Source of the DNA: a virus
DNA: 64,000 nucleotides
Virus record (IMG/VR): IMGVR_UViG_3300047089_000244
Location: 62,001-126,000 of that record
Reading direction: 5' to 3' (one strand)
In this document: positions 7,076 through 16,075 of the stretch, piece by piece
Position numbering within the stretch: position 1 is the first letter of the stretch
Layout of the letters: each line of letters starts with the position of its first letter
Made by a program: the position numbers and the translations under genes
The notes under the pieces: model-generated
What the model was told of the DNA's origin: nothing
The model's input: only the letters and a program-made list of their open reading frames with translations
Database searches by the model: none

Positions 7076-9604
7076 CTACGTCTTCCCTGCCTCTGCAACC
7101 TGTGCCCAGACTTCCGGTGTGGAGAGATGGGTCTGTTCTGTGGCGTGCTGCATGAGGGTCTGTCCGGGCTGTCCTGTGATGCGCTCTCCGGTTTGCGGAT
7201 GCGTGAACCAAGGCGTACGTAAGATCGCGCTCGTCTTGAAGACGCTCGCCATAGCCTGGAAGGGTACCTTGGTCTTTGGCGAGTTGATCGTTTCGTCCCA
7301 TTCTTCGCCCACCTGCTTACGTGCGGGTTCGGTATTCTTCCACCAATCGGGAGCTTGACCATGCCAGTTCTGCTTGTGAAGAACCGCCTCTGCCGCGTTG
7401 ATTGGCTGTTCCTTGGCCTGCCAGTCAATCGAGTCGTACGGTACAGGGTCCAGGACGCGCAATCCTGAGTGATCCTGGTGTGACCCTTCCCCTGTACGCT
7501 TCATGTCCCACATGCCCCACTGGAAGGTCCCTAGCGGGACGTGGCCATACCCTGCGGCGTCACGACCGGCTTGAAGTTCACGCTCGTACTTGAAGTAGTC
7601 CCGAGTGTTCATCTCCTTGTCGTAGTTGTGCCCGAGCACATCCATGATGTGAGTATCGATGGTGGCTAGCTGAGAAGTCGTAGGCTGGAGCAGGAGCCAC
7701 GCGAATGAGGCCACCTTAGGACCGACGCCAGAGACACCTAGCTGGAGCACAGCAGCGCGGAAGTGATGTCCACTGCCGTCATGTTCATGTACATCTTCGA
7801 GCGCGGCCTTGAGGAGTGTATCAACGTGTGTAGAGATTTGAGCGATAGCCTTAAGATGTGTTCCCATGAATGCGCCATAGCGATCAAGTTTCTGTTGTTT
7901 GAGTTGCGGTTCGAGCGGGAAGAGGGTGTCTTCGCCAGTCGGCGTCTTAGCAGCCGCCGTGAAGAGATTGGGCTGGTCATACGCCTTGTGCTCGGCGAGG
8001 AAGGTTTCGATCTTCTTAGTCAGTGCAGCGTTGGCCTCTTTTTCGACTTCAAAGTGGTTCATGCGACTCTCCTCGGGCAGTTTCTCGTCTGCCTCCATGA
8101 TCCGCTCCTGCTCTTCCTGCTCCCAGTCAAATAGCTCGTGCTGTGCTCGCTCTTTGGCAGCCTCCCAACCGCCCTGTGGATTGCGATCGTAGATCATGCG
8201 CTCGAATTGGGGTACGAGCTTGAAGTAGGGCCTGTGCGAGAAGCGGGCGTTCTCGCCGAAGTTCTTGACGTTCCAAGCCTGTCGCTTGTTCTCCAGGGAG
8301 TTCCAGTAGACCGATGGATCTGTGGCTCCAGGGGGGACGCCAGAGATGTCCTGGTAGTGGATCGTGTTCCAGCGCAGATCCTTGCGCGGGCTCAAGAGGA
8401 CCGCTCGGAATGCGTTGACGATGGCAAGCTTCATACGTTCGTAGTCTGGCTCGTTCTCGCCAGTCTTGAGCTTCGCCCACTCAGTATCAATCAGAGAAGC
8501 GTTAGTAATCGTGTCCTGGGCCTGGAGAGGGTCCCCGTGGTGCAGGTAAGCGTTAGGTTCCATCGGCTGGATACCTGTTTGGTAGTTCGCGTTAGGGTCC
8601 GCGAGCGTCTGATCCACATCCTGGCCAGGAAGAACAGATCCTATTCTGCCGATGTCCATACCAGGTACATAGTTCATGTTGACCGGCATCCCTTGCATTT
8701 CCTGTTCGTGTGGAGCAATATTATCCTTAGGGAGTCCGACAGGTTTCGATGGTTTTATCGCAGGCATAGCTGTTGGAGCTACCGACTGCGAAGGATGGAT
8801 GCCCTGGAAGTTTGGGTGGACTCCTTCTGCTTTCTGCGCAGGCTCATAGAACTGCGGGAATAATGCCACCTTATTAGGTCCAAAGTGACGATAGTGGGCT
8901 GCATAGGCGCTCTGTGCGATGCACTCTGAGAAGAGCGCCTTCTGCGCCTCTGTTGATAAAAGTGGGAAGTGAGCGGCACATGCTTTGTTCTCTCCTTCCC
9001 ATCCGAAATCGCCTCCCGACACTCCGTGTCCAAGAACATCATGGACGATGCGGAAATTCACATTCTGCTCTGGTGTCCATATAGGGTGATCGCAGTTAGC
9101 TGTGGACACAGTATAGTGCTGGCGTTTGTGGATATCATCAGCTTGGTCTTGAGCATTGACATACGGCTCAGGGTCATTCGTTTCCTCAATGTGGAGTTGA
9201 TTGCGCAGGACTTCCGCTCGACGTGTCGAGTCGTCGGCAAGGGCCTTGAACGCCGCTGCGGCCTTCGGATCGTAGACAGGAGCCTTGGCATAGGCTTCAG
9301 CGATAGGCTGTAGCTGGTCAGACCAATCAGCCTTCCACATACCAATGCGTTCCATTGCTGCGGTGCGCATGTGGTTCTTGCGCTCGATGGCGAGCAAGAG
9401 GTTGCGGACTGCCATTCCCTCGTCCGGCCCGGTCTTCTCGATCTCGTCGCCGTAGGGGTTCTTGGCGGAGGCTACATAGCAGTCCTCCTTTTTGTCGAAC
9501 TTGACCCTCTTGACGCTCCAGCCGGAATCGCCAATGCGTGTGTAGAGGTCCCGAAGGTTGTGGCTATAGACCAGGGAAGAAGCGGTGACGTTTAGACGCG
9601 GCAT
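7076..9604 (-). CDS. Polyvalent virion-type protein: HDxxGH + HhH domains
   Basis: 842 residues from ATG 9604 (a GTG lies just before). Residues about 184-245 hold FRIVHDVLGH, GWEGENKACAAHF and SECIAQSAYA, a His/Asp/Glu-rich set suggesting a metal site. I do not know its enzymatic name. Residues 620-660 hold SGVGPKVASFAWLLL and ATIDTHIMDVLG, the helix-hairpin-helix plus conserved Asp layout of EndoIII/OGG-type DNA glycosylases. The FeS cysteines of EndoIII are not seen. The remainder is proline-rich and helical linker. A capsid-internal or ejected polyvalent protein is inferred. Confidence 0.75.
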   Translation of the reverse strand: MPRLNVTASSLVYSHNLRDLYTRIGDSGWSVKRVKFDKKEDCYVASAKNPYGDEIEKTGPDEGMAVRNLLLAIERKNHMRTAAMERIGMWKADWSDQLQPIAEAYAKAPVYDPKAAAAFKALADDSTRRAEVLRNQLHIEETNDPEPYVNAQDQADDIHKRQHYTVSTANCDHPIWTPEQNVNFRIVHDVLGHGVSGGDFGWEGENKACAAHFPLLSTEAQKALFSECIAQSAYAAHYRHFGPNKVALFPQFYEPAQKAEGVHPNFQGIHPSQSVAPTAMPAIKPSKPVGLPKDNIAPHEQEMQGMPVNMNYVPGMDIGRIGSVLPGQDVDQTLADPNANYQTGIQPMEPNAYLHHGDPLQAQDTITNASLIDTEWAKLKTGENEPDYERMKLAIVNAFRAVLLSPRKDLRWNTIHYQDISGVPPGATDPSVYWNSLENKRQAWNVKNFGENARFSHRPYFKLVPQFERMIYDRNPQGGWEAAKERAQHELFDWEQEEQERIMEADEKLPEESRMNHFEVEKEANAALTKKIETFLAEHKAYDQPNLFTAAAKTPTGEDTLFPLEPQLKQQKLDRYGAFMGTHLKAIAQISTHVDTLLKAALEDVHEHDGSGHHFRAAVLQLGVSGVGPKVASFAWLLLQPTTSQLATIDTHIMDVLGHNYDKEMNTRDYFKYERELQAGRDAAGYGHVPLGTFQWGMWDMKRTGEGSHQDHSGLRVLDPVPYDSIDWQAKEQPINAAEAVLHKQNWHGQAPDWWKNTEPARKQVGEEWDETINSPKTKVPFQAMASVFKTSAILRTPWFTHPQTGERITGQPGQTLMQHATEQTHLSTPEVWAQVAEAGKT

Positions 9605-9682
9605 CACTTATTATCCTACCAGAAGCGCCTAGATAGAACCTCACCGTGTACATGGCGATCTGGGCATAAGCCCGAAGATCCA

Positions 9683-9943
9683 TCAGTGAGTGTATCCTGA
9701 TCCAGGGATTAAGAGTTTGCACTCGCTGCATTCTACGCTCACGGCGTAAACATCCATGTCAGCATAGATGACCGGGCATGTGCCATCCGCATAGCTACCA
9801 GTCGGGTATGCCTCGGCAGTCATGTCCAATTGTGTGAGGAACTTGCGTGAGCCACACTGTTTACAAGCGAAGGGAGCATGCTTCACCTTCGCGTTGAGAG
9901 TAAACCCGCACGTTCCCGTCTCAGTGATGATGACGTGACTCAT
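9683..9943 (-). CDS. Zinc-ribbon protein
   Basis: 86 residues; FACKQCGSRKF and VECSECKLL form a zinc ribbon around a beta-rich core. The start overlaps the stop of the holin-like gene upstream (ATGA). Confidence 0.75.
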   Translation of the reverse strand: MSHVIITETGTCGFTLNAKVKHAPFACKQCGSRKFLTQLDMTAEAYPTGSYADGTCPVIYADMDVYAVSVECSECKLLIPGSGYTH

Positions 9944-10110
9944 GGTAGTACGGATGCTACGAAGGCAGCGATGCCAACTGTGAAAGTGCTAAGACAAATG
10001 GCAGTAAGCAACGGAACGCCAATGATAACTGTGCAGATCACAACGGCCAACCAAGCCACGACAACAATTTTGATGAGCGTCTTGTCATCTACAAGAGCGT
10101 CTGGCTTCAT
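9940..10110 (-). CDS. 56-residue two-helix membrane protein
   Basis: Reads MKPDALVDDKTLIKIVVVAW then hydrophobic stretches VVICTVIIGVPLLTAICL and TFTVGIAAFVASVL. Size and two helices fit a small holin, but no lysin adjoins, so this is only a possibility. AGGAT lies 10 nt before the ATG; it sits 4 nt after the upstream tail gene. Confidence 0.7.
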   Translation of the reverse strand: MKPDALVDDKTLIKIVVVAWLAVVICTVIIGVPLLTAICLSTFTVGIAAFVASVLP

Positions 10111-10114
10111 GAGC

Positions 10115-10756
10115 CTACGATCCTGTGACTACATCGGTGATCGTTACGCTATCGGTAGCTTCTTTAATTTCTGCCGTTGCGGTCAGAAGCGATTCAAACA
10201 TCAAGATGCCACCATTATGCGCATTGAAGACACCGATCTTTGCCAAAGTAACTGGCGTAATGTCTTTGGCATTCGCAGTGAAGGTGAGTTTGATTTCGTA
10301 TTCTTTACCCCCGAGATATTTGAATGTGGCGAGGGCTCGGATCAGTCCACCTTCGGCTGTTTTGATCTCACCTTTAAGGGTTTCGTTTGATTCTTTGGGT
10401 TCTGCCGTGTCGGCCGAGACCCCTACCCAAGCTGCCGGGGTGGCGCCTGAAACGATAGAGAAGGCTGCGCTTTCGGCAGGCGGTTCTCCTTCAATACTAC
10501 GATTATCAGTTGGTTTCGCAGCAGTTGGGAGCTTCTCCCAACGAGCAACCGTCAGGACGGTTTCTGTATTTTTTGAGACGGTTCCTACGACCGATCCTGA
10601 ATACACATCTTGACCTACAAATTGTTCTGCTACCCATTTAGGAGCACTCGCTGCTTCAAGGGTTGTCGATGAAGATGCTTTAATGGTGCCTGTGAATCCA
10701 TTGCCCAGGTCGCCAATGGCGTTTGCCCAGAGTACTTTGCCCTTGGTAGTAATCAT
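10115..10756 (-). CDS. Tail/fibre-associated beta protein
   Basis: 213 residues, all-beta, low in Cys. SVVGTVSKNTETVLTVARWE, LATFKYLGG and ITPVTLAKIGVFNA are typical of phage tail-tip or fibre-connector proteins. A related layout appears in the product at 11272 (KLTFIAAGNAKLV, TAITEWGLFSA). GTAACAGACG precedes the start, part of a motif shared by the tail genes. Confidence 0.7.
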   Translation of the reverse strand: MITTKGKVLWANAIGDLGNGFTGTIKASSSTTLEAASAPKWVAEQFVGQDVYSGSVVGTVSKNTETVLTVARWEKLPTAAKPTDNRSIEGEPPAESAAFSIVSGATPAAWVGVSADTAEPKESNETLKGEIKTAEGGLIRALATFKYLGGKEYEIKLTFTANAKDITPVTLAKIGVFNAHNGGILMFESLLTATAEIKEATDSVTITDVVTGS

Positions 10757-10787
10757 ATCGTCTGTTACCTCGCCGAAGTCCCGAATC

Positions 10788-11189
10788 CTACAGTGGCGGT
10801 CCGGCTTCAGTGAAGCGACCGCTTAGAAGCGGGTAGTCGTCTTTGGGTGGATTAGGTTCCGTCGCGTGAAGCGTGTAGTTGGCTTTCTTGAATGTAACAG
10901 CTTCGAACTGAGCTTTGGTAACGTAGATTTCGACCAGGCCATTTTTCGGTTCTTTAAGAAGGTAACCTCCGAAAATCACACCACCATTACTCGTAGTCAG
11001 TTCGAGCGGTTCACCCGATTGGCCCGAAAGGGGTTGTAGTATAGCGAGCCCTGTATATCCGGTCAGGTCATGAGGTTTGATTACAGGTTTGCCTTCGACT
11101 AGTGTTTCGTCTTTCCATTCGAAGGCGTAGCGGAATGTAGAACCTCTCCACCAAGGGAAATTCTTGTGTGCTGGCAGGAAGCTCGACAT
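10788..11189 (-). CDS. Baseplate-type Ig-like tail protein
   Basis: 133 residues from ATG 11189. FPWWRGSTFRYAFEWKDE, DLTGYTGLAILQPLSG, GLVEIYVTKAQFEAV and YPLLSGRFTEAG follow the N-terminal module common to tail and baseplate proteins of the BppU type. Earlier in-frame starts overlap the divergent promoter region and are unlikely. Confidence 0.75.
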   Translation of the reverse strand: MSSFLPAHKNFPWWRGSTFRYAFEWKDETLVEGKPVIKPHDLTGYTGLAILQPLSGQSGEPLELTTSNGGVIFGGYLLKEPKNGLVEIYVTKAQFEAVTFKKANYTLHATEPNPPKDDYPLLSGRFTEAGPPL

Positions 11190-11258
11190 CTCATCTATTA
11201 CATACTGAGATGGCTGCGAACTTCTTGATGGCTCACGACATCTTTTTCCACACTCCGT

Positions 11259-11266
11259 GATATAAT
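11259..11266 (+). promoter_or_regulatory. Extended -10 promoter
   Basis: TGATATAAT ends at 11266, 5 nt before ATG 11272. No -35 box at the usual distance. It lies between divergent tail genes. Confidence 0.5.
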
Positions 11267-11271
11267 ATGCG

Positions 11272-12237
11272 ATGGCAAAGACACAATCAACATCGGTCGG
11301 ATTGGGTGGTTCTCTCAAGCCACGGCTCATCAAGGAGAAAAAGAAGTCAAAGGTTTACTCCTTTACGACCAAGAAATTTGGGCGATTTGCTTACACTCGC
11401 GATCCAGGCGAGGCGTCGCTCTTTATGACGCAAATGCTTTCGACACGATTGGGAGCTATTCTTCGAGGTCCCGATTATAGTATACGCGGCCAGATGCACC
11501 GTGGTCCAATTCTCGATGAATTTGATCTTGGCTCGGGCAAGGTTACCAACATGGGAGTTTCGGCTCTCGCAAATGACTTTGCTTGGGAAACGGAAGCGGC
11601 AGAACCAATCAACACTCTTAACGTTTGCAAGTACATGAGTTGGGGAACGGGCACAGGTGAAGGCGAAGTCTTCAACTGGAAACTGGAAACCGAAGCTGAA
11701 AACGAAGCGAGCAAAAAAGAAGCCGTTGTTGCTTCAACACGTAAATTGACATTCATCGCAGCAGGTAATGCTAAGCTCGTCATCACAGCTACCTTGGAAG
11801 CTAACCTCGCAGGCCCAACAGCAATCACTGAGTGGGGGCTCTTTTCTGCGGCAAAGACCGCAGGTGAAGCTCAGAAAGCTGCTACTGGAACTTCGGCGAT
11901 AACTTTGACCGACACGGCAAAACTCGTAAAACCAGGTGAAACAGCTTCCGCAGCCAAAACACGCGGAGCGCAGAACTATATCGTCTGGGCTAAAGAAAAA
12001 GGTGCAGCAGAAAACGAAGACCTCATTGGCCTTATTACGAAAAACACCTCAGAAGTTGCCACCGTTCCTGCTTGGGAGAAAGGTGCCTCAGCAGGAGGCC
12101 CAACGACACCGTACGAAAAAACCAAATACACCATTTATCCTCTCATGTGGGATCGTCGTAAATTCGCTGCGATCAACGTAGAAAAAGGCAACAAAATCGA
12201 ATTCCCTTATGAATTGGAAATCAAATCGGGCGGCTAA
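11272..12237 (+). CDS. Tail protein (collar/fibre shaft)
   Basis: 321 residues. A basic N-terminus (LIKEKKKSKVYSF) is followed by a beta-rich region (GKVTNMGVSALANDFAWETE, KYMSWGTGTGEG, LVITATLEANLAG) and ends at an intrinsic terminator. It resembles phage tail proteins that wrap a fibre core, and part of its middle matches the minus-strand tail protein at 10115. Own -10 box. Confidence 0.7.
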   Translation: MAKTQSTSVGLGGSLKPRLIKEKKKSKVYSFTTKKFGRFAYTRDPGEASLFMTQMLSTRLGAILRGPDYSIRGQMHRGPILDEFDLGSGKVTNMGVSALANDFAWETEAAEPINTLNVCKYMSWGTGTGEGEVFNWKLETEAENEASKKEAVVASTRKLTFIAAGNAKLVITATLEANLAGPTAITEWGLFSAAKTAGEAQKAATGTSAITLTDTAKLVKPGETASAAKTRGAQNYIVWAKEKGAAENEDLIGLITKNTSEVATVPAWEKGASAGGPTTPYEKTKYTIYPLMWDRRKFAAINVEKGNKIEFPYELEIKSGG

Positions 12238-12266
12238 TTAGGCGCTTGAGATCCATTCTGATTCGG

Positions 12267-12290
12267 AGCCACCTTTCGAGGTGGCTTTTT
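12267..12290 (+). terminator. Intrinsic terminator
   Basis: AGCCACCT, loop TTCG, AGGTGGCT, then a T-run (12286-12290): a perfect 8-bp stem with a tetraloop, 30 nt after the tail gene. Confidence 0.9.
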
Positions 12291-12324
12291 GTTGCTCTAG
12301 ATCAATCCGCAGACGTAATAGACG

Positions 12325-13458
12325 ATGGCCCTTCCTGAGCTTCTAGCCAACTCTCCTACTCCCGGTACACGAGAAGCATATACAACGCTTGAAGCCGAAC
12401 TCAAAACTGGCGAAACCTCTGCGAAATTCACGTTGGCTCCGCCTGCGTCTTGTCGTGGCGCTGGGGCAGCGGGCATTGGTGGACAGTTCAGGGTTGTCAT
12501 CGACAAAGAGATCATCCTCTGTGAAGCAGGAGAATCCAAAACTGTCAAAATTCTCAATCGTAAAGTCGAGGAATCAGCAGAAGCCGCTCATATCAACGGT
12601 TCTCAAGTTTGGATTGTCCCTACTGCTGAAGGTGTTAAGCTGACTTCAGGATCTCTTATTGAAGTTATTACTTCCACCAAAAAATGGGTGAAGGCTAAAG
12701 GCGCTCAACTCTGTAATATTATTGTTATAGGCGGCGGAGGAGGTGGAGGGTCTGGTTCCGAGGCAGCGGAAAAAGTAGAAGCATCTGGTGGTGGTGGTGG
12801 TGGTGGTGGTGCAGTCAATCTCTATACCTTCCCTGCTGCCGTCCTAGCTGCTGAAGTCGAATGCACCATCGGCAAAGGTGGTGTGGGTGGTAAATCCAAA
12901 GAAGCTGAAGGCGAAGGTGAAGCTGGTAAAGCTGGAGAAGCTTCCCACTTCGGGGAATTGCTATTTGCTGCTGGAGGAACCGCTGGTGCTGCTGGTAAAG
13001 CTGGTACGGGAGGTGCCGCCGGAGCAGTCAACAAAGGAATTTATCCGGGTAACGCTGGGGGCAAAGGTGGAGCTAAAACTGTAGGTGAAGGTGCTCCCGC
13101 TGCAACCGGAGGTGGCGGAGGAGGCGGCGGAGGAGGGGGTGGACCTACTACTACTGTATTCGAAAAAGGTGGATCAGGTGGCCACTCTTTACTAGGCTCA
13201 GAAGCCAATGCAGCAGGCGGAGCAGCCGCAGGAGAAGCCGGTAAAGAAGGAGCCGAAGGACTATCTGAATCTGGTTTTCCGGGCCACGGCGGAGGGGGCG
13301 GAGCGGCAGGTTTCGATGCAACCGCTGGAAATGGTGGCAAAGGCGGTAAATATGGAGGCGGGGGTGGAGGCGGAGGCGGAGCCTCTCTTGTGGGTAAAAA
13401 AACTGGAGAAGGCGGAACAGGCGGAGAAGGCGTCGTCGTTGTTATCACGGAGTTCTAA
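12325..13458 (+). CDS. Glycine-rich tail adhesin
   Basis: 377 residues. Residues 1-130 are a mixed beta domain (GQFRVVIDKEIILCEAGESK) ending in an insertion-type WVKAKGAQLCNIIVIGGGG. Residues 135-375 are dominated by Gly runs (GGGGGGGG, GKGGVGGKS, GGGGGAAGF). This matches the polyglycine-II receptor-binding domains of T-even gp38-type and similar adhesins, where Gly-rich helices pack as a lattice. Likely receptor recognition at the fibre tip. It follows a terminator and carries GTAATAGACG directly before the ATG. Confidence 0.85.
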   Translation: MALPELLANSPTPGTREAYTTLEAELKTGETSAKFTLAPPASCRGAGAAGIGGQFRVVIDKEIILCEAGESKTVKILNRKVEESAEAAHINGSQVWIVPTAEGVKLTSGSLIEVITSTKKWVKAKGAQLCNIIVIGGGGGGGSGSEAAEKVEASGGGGGGGGAVNLYTFPAAVLAAEVECTIGKGGVGGKSKEAEGEGEAGKAGEASHFGELLFAAGGTAGAAGKAGTGGAAGAVNKGIYPGNAGGKGGAKTVGEGAPAATGGGGGGGGGGGGPTTTVFEKGGSGGHSLLGSEANAAGGAAAGEAGKEGAEGLSESGFPGHGGGGGAAGFDATAGNGGKGGKYGGGGGGGGGASLVGKKTGEGGTGGEGVVVVITEF

Positions 13459-13468
13459 GGGATAAGCC

Positions 13469-15742
13469 ATGCTGGGCGTAGACGATTTAGCAGAAGCGGA
13501 GCTTACAGGCGACACGGGATCTAATCGCTTATCTCTTAGCGCTATTCTTACATTTCTTGGCCAATTGCCAAGGAGCGTATCTTACGCTATCTCAACGCCT
13601 AGTTTAACTTTCCAAGGAACACTTACAAAAGCCTTTTCGATTGCTAAGTTATTGACAGCAACGTTTAATCTTTTTCTTGGTAGTGGTGAAAAGAACCCAA
13701 TCCTTGATCCAAGTTTTGAGTACGATGAAGTAGGCTCACACGCTCCCCCAGGATGGAATTTTCTTAGCAACTCAATAATCATCGAAGGAGCCGTTGGTAC
13801 TGTTACTAGTGGAGGAGGAGCTTTTGGAAACAAATACTTAAGCGTCACTACCACCGGAACGCACGAAACAGAAGGCGCGTCTACTGGTTTCGTGCAGCCG
13901 TGTACTTTGGGTGTACCAGTTACCACTTGGGTATGGTTGCGCGGCACTGCGGGAGAAAAAGTCACTGTAAAAGTACATGGTGATGGTGGTATGGGCGGAT
14001 CAGGTCTTTTCAAGACACTCACGTCATCATGGGCGCAATATTCGGCGGTATATACCCCGACTGCAAATGGACTAATCGCAATGGCTGTGCATACTATAGG
14101 GAAAACAGCCATGACGTTTGAAATGGATGCTGCGTCTTTCACATCGAACTATTTCGATGGTGACAGCCCACACACCATATGGGAGGGAACTCCAGGAAAT
14201 TCTATTTCGATCAAACAAATACTATCGCGTAATACTCTACACCAATTTGTGCCAAAATTGACATTCTTAGGTACAATCCAAAAAAACATTACACAAAAGC
14301 TCGAAGCCTCATTGACTTTTGTTGGTAACTTACAACGAGTTATCGTCAAAATTGTATCTGCGAGTTTATCCTTTGCGGGGTCATTAATTCACAATATGAT
14401 TCATGCATTAGCGGCTACTTTATCCTTTTTGGGAACGCTTACCAAAGTCTTTTCACTTACAAAGACCCTAACCGCAAACCTTTCTTTTCTTGGTTCTCTA
14501 AGTCACAACGTCACTCATACAATACAGTCTACTTTGAGCTTCTTGGGGTCTCTACGTAAATCATTTGAAATCACTAAGCACCTGCAAGCTGCCTTGACAT
14601 CCTCTGGGATTCTTCAACGAACAATAACGCATGCCTTCATAGCTACGTTAACGTTCCTTGGTTTATTACGATCGATAGCAATTAAGAATTTCTTAGCAAC
14701 TGTTACTTTCGCAGGTACTCTCCAACGTCGAATCACGCATGGACTAACTGCTCTCTTAACATTTTCTACGAGCTTGCTTGATCATACAATCTACGGACTC
14801 AAAGCAACCCTCACATTTGCTGGTGCGTTACCCAAACGATTCGAAATCACTAAGCGTCTTACAGCCACTCTTCCCTTTGTCGGCACTCTCCAACGTTATA
14901 TATCATTTACGCGTTCAGCAACGTTACAATTAGCCGGGGTCCTTGGAAATGCGACCATACATAGATTGTCTGCGACACTTACGTTTGTTGGCTCTCTTCC
15001 TCGCAACATTGCACGTCGCTTTTCTTCATCCATTAGTTCTGAAGGAGTGTTGAGCAAAAACACCTCGCGCGCTCTTACAGGTGTCGTTTCCTTCACAGGA
15101 TCGATAACCTCACGAATTACACATTCGTTTTCTGCTTCGCTTAGTCTTTCTGGAACACTCTCACGTTCGATCAAGCGCATGCTAGTGGCTTCTATAGGGT
15201 TATCTGGATCACTGGGGAGATCCATCGTCTATAAGCTCGAAGCGGCTCTCAGGCCGGTAGGAAGGCTCCAGCGGGCCATTCTACACCAGCTTGCAGGTGC
15301 ACTTGGGGTTTCAGGGAAAATGTCGAGAGAAATCTACTACCCATTGATCGCTAGTGTAACATTTGTCGGAACAGTAGGGCGCTCTGTCTTGCATCAATTT
15401 TATGCGGCCTTGGAAACGGTAGGTAAACTAACACTCAATGCATCAATCGTTAGGCGTTTCGTAGCAACACTAGATTTTAGCGGACAGATCGCGCATCGAA
15501 CCGTTATGCGTATTCTTGAAGGCACACTTAACTTTGTGGGCTCTATCTTTGAGAACCATGCCAAAGTTATTCGTCCTCTGACTGACTCCCTTGTACTTAA
15601 ACAGGAGAATATTCCCACTCTCACTGTGCGCCGAACAGAAATAGGTAATGTGTATGGTCTCGTCAACCACCTTGAGGGATATCCTGAAATGGAAATGCTA
15701 TCTATTGTGAAAAGACGAAAAGTTTTTAAAGAGGAAGATTAG
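13469..15742 (+). CDS. Repeat-solenoid tail fibre with jelly-roll insert
   Basis: 757 residues. About 3 N-terminal and 24 C-terminal copies of a repeat of about 20 residues with core A-x-L-T-F-x-G-x-L-x-R (e.g. ATLTFVGSLPRN, ASLSLSGTLSRS) form a beta solenoid or fibre shaft. Residues about 72-240 interrupt it with a carbohydrate-binding-like jelly-roll region (DPSFEYDEVG...PPGWNF, VTTWVWLRG, YFDGDSPHTIW). The next gene begins with one more repeat, so the fibre may once have been longer. Host-surface binding is likely. Confidence 0.85.
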   Translation: MLGVDDLAEAELTGDTGSNRLSLSAILTFLGQLPRSVSYAISTPSLTFQGTLTKAFSIAKLLTATFNLFLGSGEKNPILDPSFEYDEVGSHAPPGWNFLSNSIIIEGAVGTVTSGGGAFGNKYLSVTTTGTHETEGASTGFVQPCTLGVPVTTWVWLRGTAGEKVTVKVHGDGGMGGSGLFKTLTSSWAQYSAVYTPTANGLIAMAVHTIGKTAMTFEMDAASFTSNYFDGDSPHTIWEGTPGNSISIKQILSRNTLHQFVPKLTFLGTIQKNITQKLEASLTFVGNLQRVIVKIVSASLSFAGSLIHNMIHALAATLSFLGTLTKVFSLTKTLTANLSFLGSLSHNVTHTIQSTLSFLGSLRKSFEITKHLQAALTSSGILQRTITHAFIATLTFLGLLRSIAIKNFLATVTFAGTLQRRITHGLTALLTFSTSLLDHTIYGLKATLTFAGALPKRFEITKRLTATLPFVGTLQRYISFTRSATLQLAGVLGNATIHRLSATLTFVGSLPRNIARRFSSSISSEGVLSKNTSRALTGVVSFTGSITSRITHSFSASLSLSGTLSRSIKRMLVASIGLSGSLGRSIVYKLEAALRPVGRLQRAILHQLAGALGVSGKMSREIYYPLIASVTFVGTVGRSVLHQFYAALETVGKLTLNASIVRRFVATLDFSGQIAHRTVMRILEGTLNFVGSIFENHAKVIRPLTDSLVLKQENIPTLTVRRTEIGNVYGLVNHLEGYPEMEMLSIVKRRKVFKEED

Positions 15743-16075
15743 ATGCCTGAACCAATCCTCAACACACTCAAAGCATCACTAGCACCATCTGGTGTTCTCC
15801 AACGAACTTTACAACATCGTATTCGTGCGCGGCTAGAGTTCATCAATGCCCATATCATTATCGCTGGGACCTTTATCCGGTTTGTGCGCGGTCCCGATCA
15901 ACTCATACGCTTTGCTCCTAAGGCGAATATCATACAGTTGGCCCCGGATACCTTCGAAGAGGAACTTCCGGAAGATAGGTCAAGGCTTATCAAGATGCGC
16001 AACCAAACTACCTTGATCTCATATGATCTCGCACAAAACGTACGAGAAATCAGCAAATCGTACTATGACGATTAG
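15743..16075 (+). CDS. Fibre-repeat cap or split fibre end
   Basis: 110 residues starting directly after the fibre stop (TAGATG). LKASLAPSGVLQRTLQHRIR is one more copy of the fibre repeat. The rest is basic and beta-like (IIIAGTFIRFVRGPDQ). It may be a chaperone or cap, or a piece split from the fibre gene by a stop. Confidence 0.65.
   Translation: MPEPILNTLKASLAPSGVLQRTLQHRIRARLEFINAHIIIAGTFIRFVRGPDQLIRFAPKANIIQLAPDTFEEELPEDRSRLIKMRNQTTLISYDLAQNVREISKSYYDD

Noticed and set aside
6853-7428. 191-residue extension of the small zinc-ribbon gene
   Set aside because: The first 118 codons are Arg/Ser-rich and overlap the polyvalent gene; the start at 7074 fits the TAGTATG junction.
8138-8863. 241-residue plus-strand frame
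   Set aside because: Antisense of the polyvalent gene, with no start signal or family pattern.
12822-13448. Long proline-rich minus-strand frames
   Set aside because: Shadows of the glycine-rich adhesin (Gly codons read as Pro on the other strand).
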